Below, piece after piece: positions 8,583 through 17,237 of a stretch of 64,000 nucleotides of DNA. Made by a program: the position numbers and the translations under genes. The first letter of the stretch is position 1. Every line of letters starts with the position of its first letter. The notes under the pieces were generated by a model. That model made no database searches. It was given only the letters and a program-made list of their open reading frames with translations, and was not told the DNA's origin. The DNA lies in the NCBI RefSeq assembly GCF_003049725.1, contig NZ_QAGM01000002.1, forward strand, positions 167,774 through 231,773, given 5' to 3'. This DNA comes from Oceanimonas marisflavi (lineage in GTDB: Bacteria > Pseudomonadota > Gammaproteobacteria > Enterobacterales > Aeromonadaceae).

Positions 8583-8601
8583 TTGATTGAGAATAATTAA
8601 C
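8583..8601 (-). promoter_or_regulatory. Candidate Fur box upstream of fbpA
   Basis: The 19-mer TTGATTGAGAATAATTAAC, 15 bp before the fbpA start, matches the 19-bp Fur consensus GATAATGATAATCATTATC at 12 positions, with the right part (GAGAATAATTAAC) agreeing at 10 of 13. Iron repression of fbpABC is therefore plausible. The left half is poor, so this remains a candidate. Confidence 0.45.
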
Positions 8602-8699
8602 GTTCAGCAGTATAGCCGGCTCAAAGAGGGAATCAACAGCCAGGGCATACTCAAATACGAAAAATTTTCATCTTCAATCAGCTTCATTGAGCCTGATCA

Positions 8700-8724
8700 A
8701 AAAAAGAGGAGCACCAGGCTCCTC
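8700..8724 (-). terminator. Terminator of glnK-amtB
   Basis: GAGGAGC and GCTCCTC (8706-8712, 8718-8724) pair around ACCAG; on the minus strand the stem is followed by seven T. It lies beyond the amtB stop, so it ends the glnK-amtB transcript. A second GC-rich hairpin (CCCCCGG/CCGGGGG, 8786-8807), lacking a T run, lies nearer to amtB. Confidence 0.82.
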
Positions 8725-8819
8725 AAAAACAAGACGCGAAGTCTCGTGACGTAAGTAAGACGTATCACTGCACTGCTCAACAGGTCCCCCGGCGTGAACA
8801 CCGGGGGGACACAGCTGGC

Positions 8820-10046
8820 TTAACGCGGCTTAAGGGTGACAAACTCGGGATAGGCATCGATACCACAGTCGATCTGATCCATGCCCGACAGCTCTTCTTC
8901 CTCACCCACTCGAATGCCCATGGTGCGCTTGAAGCCATACCACACCAGCAGACTGACACCGAACGACCAGCCGCCAATCACTACAATGCCGGCAAGCTGA
9001 GCCAGGAAGGAGGCGTCCCCGTTGGCCACCGGCACCAGCAGCAGGCCCAGCATGCCGCACACACCGTGTACCGAGATGGCACCCACGGGATCGTCGATAC
9101 GCAGTCTGTCCAGCCCCACGATGGCATAGACCACCAGCACGCCGGCCAGCAGGCCGATGCAGGCCGCCCACAAATGACCCGGCGACAGCGGATCGGCGGT
9201 GATCGCCACCAGTCCGGCCAGAGCACCGTTGAGGATCATGGTGAGATCCGCCTTGCCCCAGGTCAGCTTGGTGACCAGCAGGGCGCCGATGGCACCGGTG
9301 GCGGCGGCCGCGTTGGTGTTAACGAAGATTTTGGCCACGGCGGTCGAGTTCTCCACATCGGACACCAGCAGCTGGGAGCCGCCGTTAAAGCCGAACCAGC
9401 CCATCCACAGAATAAAGGTGCCCAGGGTCGCCAGCGGCATGTTGGATCCGGGAATGGGATGAACCTCGCCGTGCTTGCCATATTTGCCCTTGCGTGCGCC
9501 CAGCAGCAACACGCCGGACAGAGCGGCGGCGGCGCCGGCCATGTGCACAATGCCGGAGCCGGCAAAGTCGGTGAAACCCCACTCGGAGAGGAAGCCGCCA
9601 CCCCAGGTCCAGTAACCTTCCACCGGATAGATAAAGCCGGTCATCACCACACTGAAGGCGAGAAACGCCCACAGTTTCATGCGCTCGGCCACGGCCCCGG
9701 AAACGATGGACATGGCGGTGGCCACAAACACCACCTGAAAGAAGAAGTCCGACTCCAGCGCGTGATCCGCACCGTCGGCCGGGCTGCCGATCAGGCTGCC
9801 CAGGCTGGGCAGCACGCCGCCTTCCGGGTTGTTCACATACATGATGGAATAGCCCACCAGCAGATACATGGTGCAGGCAATGGCGAACAGCAGAATGTTC
9901 TTGGTCAGTATTTCGGTGGTGTTCTTGGCCCGCACCAGGCCCGCTTCCAGCATGGCGAAGCCGGCAGCCATCCACATCACCAGCACGCCCGACATCAGAA
10001 AATAAAAGGTGTCGAGGGCAAATTTCACTTCGGTCAGTGCATCCAT
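8820..10046 (-). CDS. amtB: Ammonium transporter AmtB
   Basis: 408-residue polytopic membrane protein with about eleven spans. It begins MDALTEVKFALDTFYFLMSG and contains the conserved family segments GFAMLEAGLVRAKN, WGGGFL, DFAGSGIVHM (with the Asp-Phe-Ala-Gly and pore region), GWFGFNGGSQL and VHGVCGMLG (twin-His region). It conducts NH3/NH4+ as a trimer and is gated by GlnK. The reading frame is open for 44 more codons upstream, but the chosen ATG has a good GGGAGA ribosome site 8 bp before it and gives the family length. It is coupled to glnK with a 13-bp gap. Confidence 0.93.
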   Translation of the reverse strand: MDALTEVKFALDTFYFLMSGVLVMWMAAGFAMLEAGLVRAKNTTEILTKNILLFAIACTMYLLVGYSIMYVNNPEGGVLPSLGSLIGSPADGADHALESDFFFQVVFVATAMSIVSGAVAERMKLWAFLAFSVVMTGFIYPVEGYWTWGGGFLSEWGFTDFAGSGIVHMAGAAAALSGVLLLGARKGKYGKHGEVHPIPGSNMPLATLGTFILWMGWFGFNGGSQLLVSDVENSTAVAKIFVNTNAAAATGAIGALLVTKLTWGKADLTMILNGALAGLVAITADPLSPGHLWAACIGLLAGVLVVYAIVGLDRLRIDDPVGAISVHGVCGMLGLLLVPVANGDASFLAQLAGIVVIGGWSFGVSLLVWYGFKRTMGIRVGEEEELSGMDQIDCGIDAYPEFVTLKPR

Positions 10047-10059
10047 GACGGTGTCTCCC

Positions 10060-10458
<399 letters not shown>

Positions 10459-10574
10459 TTACTTCAATATATTCAACAACTTAAATGTAGGCGCGTGGAT
10501 AAGGGGGATGGCAAAATGTTATGCTGGTGCAATCGTCAGACAGTTCGCACCAATCGAGTGCAAAGGAAAAAACC

Positions 10575-10991
10575 ATGCTGGAAGTCTCCGCCCGGGTGCA
10601 TATCCCGGACAGCGAGCTGGAATTTATCACCATGCGGGCCGGCGGCCCGGGTGGCCAGCACGTCAACAAGACCGACTCGGCGGTGCAGCTGCGCTTTGAC
10701 TACGCCGGCAGCCCCAGCCTGCCCGGGGTCTATAAAGAGGCGCTGGCAAAAATGAAGGATCACCGCGTGCTGCCCAGCGGCCTGATACTGATCAGGGTGG
10801 AAAGCGAGCGCAGTCAGCTGATGAACAAGGAAGCAGCAAAGGAGGCGCTGGTGGCCCTGCTGCAAAAGGCGGGCAAACCGGTCAAGGTGCGCCGCCCCAC
10901 CAAGCCCAGCAAGGCGGCAAAGGCAAAACGCACCGACAGCAAGACCCACAGGGGCAAGATCAAGAGCGGACGGGGGAAGGTGAAGTTCTAG
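10575..10991 (+). CDS. arfB: Alternative ribosome-rescue factor ArfB (YaeJ)
   Basis: 138 residues with the release-factor catalytic motif GGPGGQHVNKTDSAV (GGQ near residue 25) and a basic, lysine-rich C-terminal tail (about 105-138). In the family this tail enters the empty mRNA channel of stalled ribosomes. It hydrolyses peptidyl-tRNA on non-stop complexes. There is no stop-codon recognition domain, so it is not RF1/RF2. The ATG start has an AAGGA site; an in-frame extension of 18 codons upstream is not conserved. E. coli YaeJ has 140 residues. Confidence 0.93.
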   Translation: MLEVSARVHIPDSELEFITMRAGGPGGQHVNKTDSAVQLRFDYAGSPSLPGVYKEALAKMKDHRVLPSGLILIRVESERSQLMNKEAAKEALVALLQKAGKPVKVRRPTKPSKAAKAKRTDSKTHRGKIKSGRGKVKF

Positions 10992-11001
10992 GCTGTCGCC
11001 T

Positions 11002-11088
11002 GTGAGGCGTAAAGGGTGAGGCGTGAGGAGAAAAACACCGAGCCTGGGGTCAGCCCCCTCTCCTCACTCCTCTCTCCCCACCCCTCAC
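11002..11088. repeat. G-rich heptamer hairpin, GTGAGGG type (copy 2)
   Basis: The purine arm (GTGAGGCG..GGGTGAGG..GTGAGGAG) and the C-rich arm (CTCCTCACTCCTCTCTCCCC..CCCTCAC) flank a GGGGTCAGCCCC mini-hairpin. It lies between the convergent arfB and yacL and could terminate both. Confidence 0.7.
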
Positions 11089-11444
11089 CGGCCGGTAATA
11101 AACTCCCGCCACTGGGTGAGCAGCCGGGCCAGATCGTCCAGGCCGCAGCCGGCGTAGTGAGCGTCGTCGTAGTAGCTCATGCCCTCTTCCAGCTCGCCGC
11201 TGTCAAAGGCCAGGCCATGGCCGACAAGCTCGGCCTCGCCATCGCCGAGGGCCAGAGTGAACTCGGCATATTCCTTGCGAAATTCGTCCTGCGGCTGAGC
11301 GTCCAGCGCGTCAATGGCCGCCAGCAGCACACTCGCTTCGGCGGCGTCCACCTCGTCGGTCAGCCACTGACCAAAGGCCTCATGGCCCATGTCGCACCGG
11401 GCCCGGCAACGGCCGTCCAGATCACGCAAAAAATCAAATTCCAC
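11085..11444 (-). CDS. yacL: YacL family protein (UPF0231)
   Basis: 119 residues read from a GTG (VEFDFLRDLDGR) that has GGGAG and AAGG sites just upstream; a longer TTG-started reading adds seven residues. Family landmarks shared with E. coli YacL (120 residues) are EFLRD-like start, MGHEAFGQW, LGDGEAELVGHGLAFD and EEGMSYYDDA. The protein is acidic and cytoplasmic. Its molecular function is unknown to me. In E. coli yacL follows acnB; here it is about 3 kb away, separated by two membrane-protein genes. Confidence 0.85.
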   Translation of the reverse strand: MEFDFLRDLDGRCRARCDMGHEAFGQWLTDEVDAAEASVLLAAIDALDAQPQDEFRKEYAEFTLALGDGEAELVGHGLAFDSGELEEGMSYYDDAHYAGCGLDDLARLLTQWREFITGR

Positions 11445-11472
11445 AGCCTTACTCCCGGCGCTCAAAAGAGCG

Positions 11473-12510
11473 CTATTCTAGCCGCCGCCGGCCACGGCTC
11501 ACAAGCGCCTGCGGCCAGAGTCCGGCAAGGGCCCGCCACAGCTTGCCGCCGGTTACCCAGAACGGCCGCAGGATCAGGGTGCTCATGCGCTGGTAACGCA
11601 GGTTGTCCTTCTCCCCCACGCCGAATTCCAGCGGCTCCGGCGTGGAAGTGGTCACATACAGAGTGCCGAACATCCAGTCCCAGACAGACAGGTTGGTGCC
11701 GTAATTCAGGCTGAAATGCTTCGGATCCCGGCTGTGGTGGATCTGATGCTGGGCCGGGCTGTTGATCACATGCTCCACCACGGGGCCGAACGACAGCCAC
11801 ACATGGCTGTGACGCAAATTGGCCGCCAGGGAGTTGAACAGCAGCACCAGATAGCTGGAGCCAAACAGGGTGTACTTGCTGATCTTGCCTCCGCTCAGAT
11901 AGAAAAACAGCCCGGCAAACAGCGCCAGCGCCGCCCCCTTGCACAGCTTCTCGATCAGCTTTTCCACGATATGAATGCGGCTGGCGGTGGGCGGCACCAT
12001 GACAGTGGCTGAATGGTGCACCTTGTGAAACTCCCACAGCCAGCGGCCGTGAAAGGCTCTGTGCACCCAGTAGTGCACAAAGTCCGACACCAGAAAGGCC
12101 CCCAGGCCATAACCCAGCATCAGGCCGGTGCTTTCCCCCTGCCAGGGACGCTCGCCCCACCACTCGGTGAGCCGGGTGGTCACATCCCCCGAGCGCAGCA
12201 GGTAAGGATCCAGCCACAGCAGCACAGGCGCCACCAGAGCGATATGCAGCAACACCCGCAAAAAATAATACTGATAGTCAATAATGGCGGAGCGGTGCAG
12301 CCAGACCTCCCGCCCGCCGAGAAAGTGACCAAAGCTGCGATAGCGGCCATCGTTGCGCCGGCGATACAACACATAGGCCACGGCAAAGGAAATGGCGAGG
12401 AACACCACGCCCAGGCGGCCATTAAGATCAAACAGACCAGCAAACCGGTGCCACAGAGGCAGCCAGATCTCGCTGTAAAGAATATCGGTCAGCGCCGTAA
12501 ACTGTTCCAT
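11473..12510 (-). CDS. Sterol desaturase / fatty acid hydroxylase family membrane protein
   Basis: 345-residue integral membrane protein. Hydrophobic segments are near 33-50, 85-105, 125-145 and 200-230. The di-iron histidine boxes of the superfamily are visible: HRAFH (about 150), HKVHH (about 161) and HQIHHS (about 255). A non-heme di-iron site that hydroxylates or desaturates a lipid is therefore expected; the substrate cannot be told from the sequence. It stands apart from neighbours on its own transcript, 28 bp upstream of yacL on the same strand, and has an ATG start. Confidence 0.82.
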   Translation of the reverse strand: MEQFTALTDILYSEIWLPLWHRFAGLFDLNGRLGVVFLAISFAVAYVLYRRRNDGRYRSFGHFLGGREVWLHRSAIIDYQYYFLRVLLHIALVAPVLLWLDPYLLRSGDVTTRLTEWWGERPWQGESTGLMLGYGLGAFLVSDFVHYWVHRAFHGRWLWEFHKVHHSATVMVPPTASRIHIVEKLIEKLCKGAALALFAGLFFYLSGGKISKYTLFGSSYLVLLFNSLAANLRHSHVWLSFGPVVEHVINSPAQHQIHHSRDPKHFSLNYGTNLSVWDWMFGTLYVTTSTPEPLEFGVGEKDNLRYQRMSTLILRPFWVTGGKLWRALAGLWPQALVSRGRRRLE

Positions 12511-12788
12511 GTTGCCGTGATTGCCCGTTTAAACCACAAGGAAGAAGACGCAATTCTAAAAGAAAGTCAGTCTCAGTTCCATTTTGTCTTCACAGGTTGA
12601 TTTTCGGGTCAGGTGAATATTTTGCATACGAAATGTGAACACAATTCACACAATTTTTGCACACAATAACTGGTCGCAAGGGCGCAGATCCAGTATCCTA
12701 TGCGCCCTTCAGCGGCCCGGTTTCAAACCGGCTCGCCAAAAATAACCATAACAACGACAACACCCGTAGCAACACCACCGGAAAAAAT
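12511..12788 (+). promoter_or_regulatory. xanP upstream region with a TGTGAA/TTCACA palindrome
   Basis: This 278-bp region separates the divergent desaturase gene and xanP. At 12635-12651 a perfect palindrome TGTGAACACAATTCACA is present. It resembles a CRP site but its half-sites are one base further apart than the CRP spacing, so another regulator may use it. No purine riboswitch or clear PurR box was recognised. Confidence 0.4.
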
Positions 12789-14183
12789 ATGTCTAATCAC
12801 ACGCAGCAATCTTCGCACCAGAGCGATCTGGTGTACCGGCTTCATGACAAGCCGCCGTTTATGCAGTCTCTGTTTGCCGCCGTTCAGCACCTGCTGGCGC
12901 TGTTTGTGGCGGTGATCACGCCGCCGCTGATCATCTGTCAGACCCTGGGCATTCCCGCCGCCGATACCGCGCACATCATCAGCATGTCGCTGTTTATTAC
13001 CGGCGTGGCGTCCTTTATTCAGATGAAGCGGGTCGGTCCCATCGGCACCGGCCTGCTGTCCATTCAGGGCACCAGCTTCAACTTTCTCGGTCCCATCATT
13101 GCCAGCGGTCTGGCCATGAAGGACGGCGGCGTGACCACAGAAGCCATGCTGGCGGCCATTTTCGGCACCGCCCTGCTGGCCGCTCCCACCGAGATGATTA
13201 TCTCCCGCTTTCTGCACCTGGCCCGGCGCATCATTTCTCCCCTGGTGAGCGGCATTATCGTGACCCTGATCGGCCTTACCCTGATCCAGCTGGGCCTCAC
13301 CTCCATCGGCGGCGGCTTCGGCGCCATGGCCGCGGGTGAGTTCGGCTCCCTGGAGAACCTGGCCCTGGCCGGCACCGTGCTCGGCATCATTATCGTGATG
13401 AACCGCAGCCGTAACCCCTACATTCGGCTGTCGTCCATTCTGGTGGCCATGGTCGCCGGCACTCTGCTGGCCTGGCAAATGGGAAAGCTGGCCCCGCTGT
13501 CCGACAACCTGCCCTCGGTGGCCCTGCCCATTCCCATGCAGTATGGCCTGGGCTTTGACGCTTCCCTGTTTATTCCGCTGGTGCTGGTCTATGTGATCAC
13601 CTCGCTGGAAGCCATCGGCGACACCACCGCCACCTCGGAAGTGTCCGGCGAGCCGGTCTCCGGCCCGGTATACATGCGCCGCCTCAAGGGCTGTGTGCTG
13701 GGTGACGGCGTGAACTCCTCACTGGCGTCCATCTTCAACACCTTTCCGGTGTCGACCTTCAGCCAGAACAACGGCGTGATCCAGATGACCGGCGTGGCCA
13801 GCCGCCACGTGGGCTTCTTTGTGGCCGGTATTCTGGTGATCATGGGCCTGTTCCCGGCCATCAGCACCCTGGTGCAGCGCATTCCCGAGCCGGTGCTGGG
13901 TGGCGCCACCCTGGTGATGTTCGGCTCCATCGCCGCCGCCGGTGTGCGCATTCTGTCCCGGGAAAAGCTGGATCGCCGCGCCCTGTTCATCATCGCCATC
14001 TCCTTTGGCATGGGCCTGGGCATCTCCCAGAAGCCGGACATTCTGCAGTTTATGCCCGACATCATTAAAAACGTGTTCGCCTCCGGCATCTCCGCCGGCG
14101 GCATCACCGCCATTGTGATGAACATCATCATGCCGATGAACCAGCCCGAGGCCGAAGAGGCCGCCGAGGCGCAGCAGGCGTAA
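12789..14183 (+). CDS. xanP: Xanthine permease XanP
   Basis: 464-residue NCS2/NAT nucleobase:cation symporter, close in length and sequence to E. coli XanP (463). Visible family features are [30 protein letters not shown], the substrate-site motif [20 protein letters not shown], and [17 protein letters not shown]. About fourteen membrane segments span residues 40-455. It should import xanthine with protons. The ATG start gives the XanP-like length; an upstream in-frame extension of 44 codons is Asn/Arg-rich and not conserved. A terminator follows. Confidence 0.9.
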   Translation: MSNHTQQSSHQSDLVYRLHDKPPFMQSLFAAVQHLLALFVAVITPPLIICQTLGIPAADTAHIISMSLFITGVASFIQMKRVGPIGTGLLSIQGTSFNFLGPIIASGLAMKDGGVTTEAMLAAIFGTALLAAPTEMIISRFLHLARRIISPLVSGIIVTLIGLTLIQLGLTSIGGGFGAMAAGEFGSLENLALAGTVLGIIIVMNRSRNPYIRLSSILVAMVAGTLLAWQMGKLAPLSDNLPSVALPIPMQYGLGFDASLFIPLVLVYVITSLEAIGDTTATSEVSGEPVSGPVYMRRLKGCVLGDGVNSSLASIFNTFPVSTFSQNNGVIQMTGVASRHVGFFVAGILVIMGLFPAISTLVQRIPEPVLGGATLVMFGSIAAAGVRILSREKLDRRALFIIAISFGMGLGISQKPDILQFMPDIIKNVFASGISAGGITAIVMNIIMPMNQPEAEEAAEAQQA

Positions 14184-14188
14184 GAGAT

Positions 14189-14218
14189 CGGGACTGGGGA
14201 ATAGGGACTGGGGACTGG
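14189..14218. repeat. GGGACTG/GGGAATA heptamer array
   Basis: Four degenerate seven-base units (GGGACTG, GGGAATA, GGGACTG, GGGACTG) lie directly after the xanP stop. They are related to arrays at 19524-19577 and 26810-26839. The last unit forms the left arm of the terminator. Confidence 0.65.
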
Positions 14219-14246
14219 TTAACACCGGTTTCCGGTCCCTTTTTTA
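14211..14246 (+). terminator. Terminator of xanP
   Basis: GGGACTGG (14211-14218) pairs with CCGGTCCC (14232-14239), with an inner ACCGG/CCGGT helix possible, followed by a run of seven T. Confidence 0.8.
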
Positions 14247-14248
14247 TT

Positions 14249-14340
14249 TGTAGCTGCCGCTTTAGCCGGCAGGGCCTGTGCAACAGGCCTTGAAGACACA
14301 GTCGTCTGCAGGTTTGCGCCAGCTAAAGCGGCGCCTACAG
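14249..14340. repeat. REP-like inverted pair (GTAG-headed), copy 1
   Basis: The left end reads TGTAGCTGCCGCTTTAGCCG and the right end is its imperfect reverse complement (GCTAAAGCGGCGCCTACAG). Each end is a GTAG tetranucleotide plus a short palindrome, the layout of REP elements mobilised by RAYT transposases. A hairpin GGCCTGTGCAACAGGCC lies inside. The second copy is at 34535-34668. Confidence 0.75.
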
Positions 14341-14370
14341 CTAATCCCTGCTCCCCATCCCCCAGAACCA

Positions 14371-14397
14371 AAAAAGCCAGCCCGAAGGCTGGCTTTT
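14371..14397. terminator. Bidirectional terminator after acnB
   Basis: GCCAGCC-CGAA-GGCTGGC (14376-14393) is flanked by A6 on the left and T4 on the right, so on the minus strand it ends acnB with a six-T tail. Confidence 0.85.
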
Positions 14398-14425
14398 GCG
14401 TTTATGCCGTTATGGCGTCAGCGGC

Positions 14426-17023
14426 TCAGATGGCCTGCTGAAAGATCACGGTCTCGGCCTTTTCCACGTAGCTGTCGAGCTCGTCGAAGTTCAGGTAACG
14501 ATAGGTGTCGGCGGCGGTGGCGTTCAGCTCCTGGGCGTATTCCAAGTACTCGGCCACGGTCGGCAGCTTGCCGTGAATGGCGGCCACGGCGGCCAGCTCG
14601 GCCGACGCCAGATACACATTGGCGCCCTTGCCCAGACGGTTGGGGAAGTTACGGGTGGAGGTGGACACCACGGTCGTGTTGTCCCCTACCCGCGCCTGGT
14701 TACCCATACACAGGGAGCAGCCCGGGATCTCGATGCGGGCACCGACCCGGCCAAAGATGCCGTAGTAGCCTTCATTGGTGAGCTGATCCTTGTCCATCTT
14801 GGTGGGCGGCGCCACCCACAGACGGGTGGGCAGCTGACCCTTGAAGCGGTCAAGCAGCTTGCCGGCGGCACGGAAGTGACCGATGTTGGTCATGCAGGAG
14901 CCGATAAACACCTCATCGATGTTCTCGCCGGTCACGTCGGACAGCAGACGGGCGTCGTCGGGATCGTTCGGGGCACACAGAATGGGCTCCTTGATCTCGC
15001 TCATGTCGATTTCCAGCACATGGGCGTACTCGGCGTCGGCGTCGGCTTCCATCAGCTCGGGGTTGGCCAGCCACTCTTCCATGCCCTTGATGCGGCGCTC
15101 CAGGGTACGCTTGTCACCGTAACCCTCGGCGATCATCCACTTCAGCATCACGATGTTGGAGTTCAGGTACTCGATGATCGGCTCTTTGTCGAGCTTGATG
15201 GTACAACCGGCGGCAGAACGCTCGGCGGTGGCATCGGCCAGCTCAAACGCCTGCTCCACCTTCAGCTGGGGCAGACCTTCGATTTCCAGCACCCGGCCGG
15301 AGAATTCGTTGATCTTGCCTTCCTTGGCCACGGTCAGCAGGCCGTTCTGAATGCCGTAGTAAGGAATGGCGTGCACCAGATCCCGCAGAGTGATGCCGGG
15401 CTGCATTTCGCCCTTGAAGCGCACCAGCACGGATTCCGGCATGTCCAGCGGCATGACGCCGGTGGCGGCGGCAAACGCCACCAGACCGGAGCCCGCCGGG
15501 AAGGAAATACCGATGGGGAAACGGGTGTGGGAGTCACCGCCGGTGCCGACTGTGTCGGGCAGCAGCATGCGGTTCAGCCAGGAGTGGATCACGCCGTCGC
15601 CCGGACGCAGGGACACACCGCCCCGGTTCATGATGAAGTCGGGCAGGGTGTGATGGGTGGTCACGTCCACCGGCTTGGGGTAGGCGGCGGTGTGACAGAA
15701 CGACTGCATGGTCAGATCGGCGGAGAAGCCCAGACAGGCCAGGTCTTTCAGCTCGTCCCGGGTCATGGGACCGGTGGTGTCCTGGGAGCCGACGGTGGTC
15801 ATTCTGGGCTCGCAGTACTGACCTGGGCGCACGCCGGCCACACCGCAGGCCTTGCCCACCATCTTCTGGGCCAGGGTGTAGCCCTTGCCGGAGTCGGCCA
15901 CCGGCGCCGGGCGCTTGAACACCTCGGACGGGGCCAGGCCAAGGGACTCACGGGCCTTGTCGGTCAGGCCGCGGCCGATGATCAGCGGAATACGGCCGCC
16001 GGCGCGCACTTCGTCGAGCAGTACCTCGGTCTTCAGCTTGAAGGTGCTCAGCACCTCGTCGCTGCCGTGACGGCAGATTTTGCCCTCGTAGGGGTAGATG
16101 TCGATCACGTCACCGGTGTTCAGTTTGGTCACGTCGCACTCGATGGGCAGGGCGCCGGCGTCTTCCATGGTGTTGAAGAAGATGGGCGCAATCTTGCTGC
16201 CGATGCAGATGCCGCCGGCGCGCTTGTTGGGCACGAACGGAATGTCGTCGCCCATGTGCCAGAGCACGGAGTTGGTGGCGGACTTGCGGCTGGAGCCGGT
16301 GCCGACCACGTCGCCTACGTAGGCCAGCGGGTGACCTTTTTCCTTCAGGGCTTCGATGGCCTTGATGGGACCGATGGTGCCGTCTTCGTCGGGCTCAATG
16401 CCGGGACGGGCGTTCTTCAGCATGGCCTGGGCGTGCAGTGGAATATCCGGGCGGGACCAGGCGTCCTGGGCCGGCGACAGATCGTCGGTGTTGGTTTCGC
16501 CGGGCACCTTGAATACGGTCATGGTGATTTTGTCGGCCAGCTTGGGGCGCTCCAGGAACCACTCGGCGTCGGCCCAGGACTGCATCACCTGTTTGGCAAA
16601 CTCATTGCCGGCCCTGGCCTTTTCGTCCACGTCGTGAAAGGCGTCAAACATCAGCAGGGTATGGCTCAGGGCCTTGGCGGCGATGGGCGCCAGGGCATCC
16701 ACCTCCAGCAGTTCGATCAGCGGGGCAATGTTGTAGCCACCCTGCATGGTGCCCAGCAGCTCGGTGGCCTGCTCGGCAGAGACTACCGGCGAGCTGACTT
16801 CACCCTTGGCCACGGCGGCGAGGAAACCGGCCTTCACATAGGCGGCTTCATCAACACCGGGGGGAATGCGGGTAGAAAGGAGTTCGTAGAGGAAGGCTTC
16901 TTCGCCGGCGGGCGGGTTCTTGAGTAATTCAACCAGGGCGGCAACTTGCTCTGCATCGAGTGGCTTGGCAACCACTCCCTCTGCGGCACGTTCTTCGACG
17001 TGTTTACGATAGGCTTCAAGCAC
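14426..17023 (-). CDS. acnB: Aconitate hydratase B
   Basis: 865 residues, the length of E. coli AcnB (865). The N-terminal HEAT-like domain (1-160) is followed by the swivel domain and the iron-sulfur catalytic domains. The 4Fe-4S ligands are visible in [12 protein letters not shown] and [12 protein letters not shown]; substrate-binding GGDSHTRFP (about 500) is intact. It isomerises citrate to isocitrate in the TCA cycle and in this family can act as an apo-enzyme mRNA binder. It is a single-gene unit with its own promoter region (possible TATACT at 17107-17112 on the minus strand, with a weak -35) and terminator. Confidence 0.97.
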   Translation of the reverse strand: MLEAYRKHVEERAAEGVVAKPLDAEQVAALVELLKNPPAGEEAFLYELLSTRIPPGVDEAAYVKAGFLAAVAKGEVSSPVVSAEQATELLGTMQGGYNIAPLIELLEVDALAPIAAKALSHTLLMFDAFHDVDEKARAGNEFAKQVMQSWADAEWFLERPKLADKITMTVFKVPGETNTDDLSPAQDAWSRPDIPLHAQAMLKNARPGIEPDEDGTIGPIKAIEALKEKGHPLAYVGDVVGTGSSRKSATNSVLWHMGDDIPFVPNKRAGGICIGSKIAPIFFNTMEDAGALPIECDVTKLNTGDVIDIYPYEGKICRHGSDEVLSTFKLKTEVLLDEVRAGGRIPLIIGRGLTDKARESLGLAPSEVFKRPAPVADSGKGYTLAQKMVGKACGVAGVRPGQYCEPRMTTVGSQDTTGPMTRDELKDLACLGFSADLTMQSFCHTAAYPKPVDVTTHHTLPDFIMNRGGVSLRPGDGVIHSWLNRMLLPDTVGTGGDSHTRFPIGISFPAGSGLVAFAAATGVMPLDMPESVLVRFKGEMQPGITLRDLVHAIPYYGIQNGLLTVAKEGKINEFSGRVLEIEGLPQLKVEQAFELADATAERSAAGCTIKLDKEPIIEYLNSNIVMLKWMIAEGYGDKRTLERRIKGMEEWLANPELMEADADAEYAHVLEIDMSEIKEPILCAPNDPDDARLLSDVTGENIDEVFIGSCMTNIGHFRAAGKLLDRFKGQLPTRLWVAPPTKMDKDQLTNEGYYGIFGRVGARIEIPGCSLCMGNQARVGDNTTVVSTSTRNFPNRLGKGANVYLASAELAAVAAIHGKLPTVAEYLEYAQELNATAADTYRYLNFDELDSYVEKAETVIFQQAI

Positions 17024-17237
17024 GACTGTATCCTCTTATTATCATTCGCCACCGTGGGCGTAAATGTCCTTGTAGGGGGCTCTGCGCGTCGCTGAGACGC
17101 CGCGAAAGTATATAAGTTTTAACCCTGAATTAAAATCAGGCCCCCTTGCCCTTTGGTCTAATATTTGACTAACACCATGTTTTGAAAAGCATTTCCGTGC
17201 ATATACCACAAAATTGACCACCAACAAGCCGTTAACA
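17024..17237 (-). promoter_or_regulatory. acnB upstream region
   Basis: A 214-bp AT-rich stretch between the acnB start and the end of the patatin gene. It carries an inverted repeat CCTGAATTAAAATCAGG (17124-17140) placed just upstream of a TATACT-like -10 on the minus strand, a candidate operator. No terminator for the upstream gene was identified. Confidence 0.45.

Noticed and set aside
6133..8586. Very long open frames antisense to fbpB/fbpA, and similar long antisense frames opposite acnB, aceE, parC and pilB
   Set aside because: They are His/Gln/Gly-rich shadow translations of GC-rich genes with no ribosome sites or recognisable domains.
8784..8809. GC hairpin CCCCCGG/CCGGGGG after amtB as the main terminator
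   Set aside because: It lacks a T tract; the GAGGAGC/GCTCCTC hairpin further on has one.
12635..12651. Canonical CRP site upstream of xanP
   Set aside because: The TGTGA and TCACA half-sites are 7 bases apart instead of 6; kept only as an unexplained palindrome.
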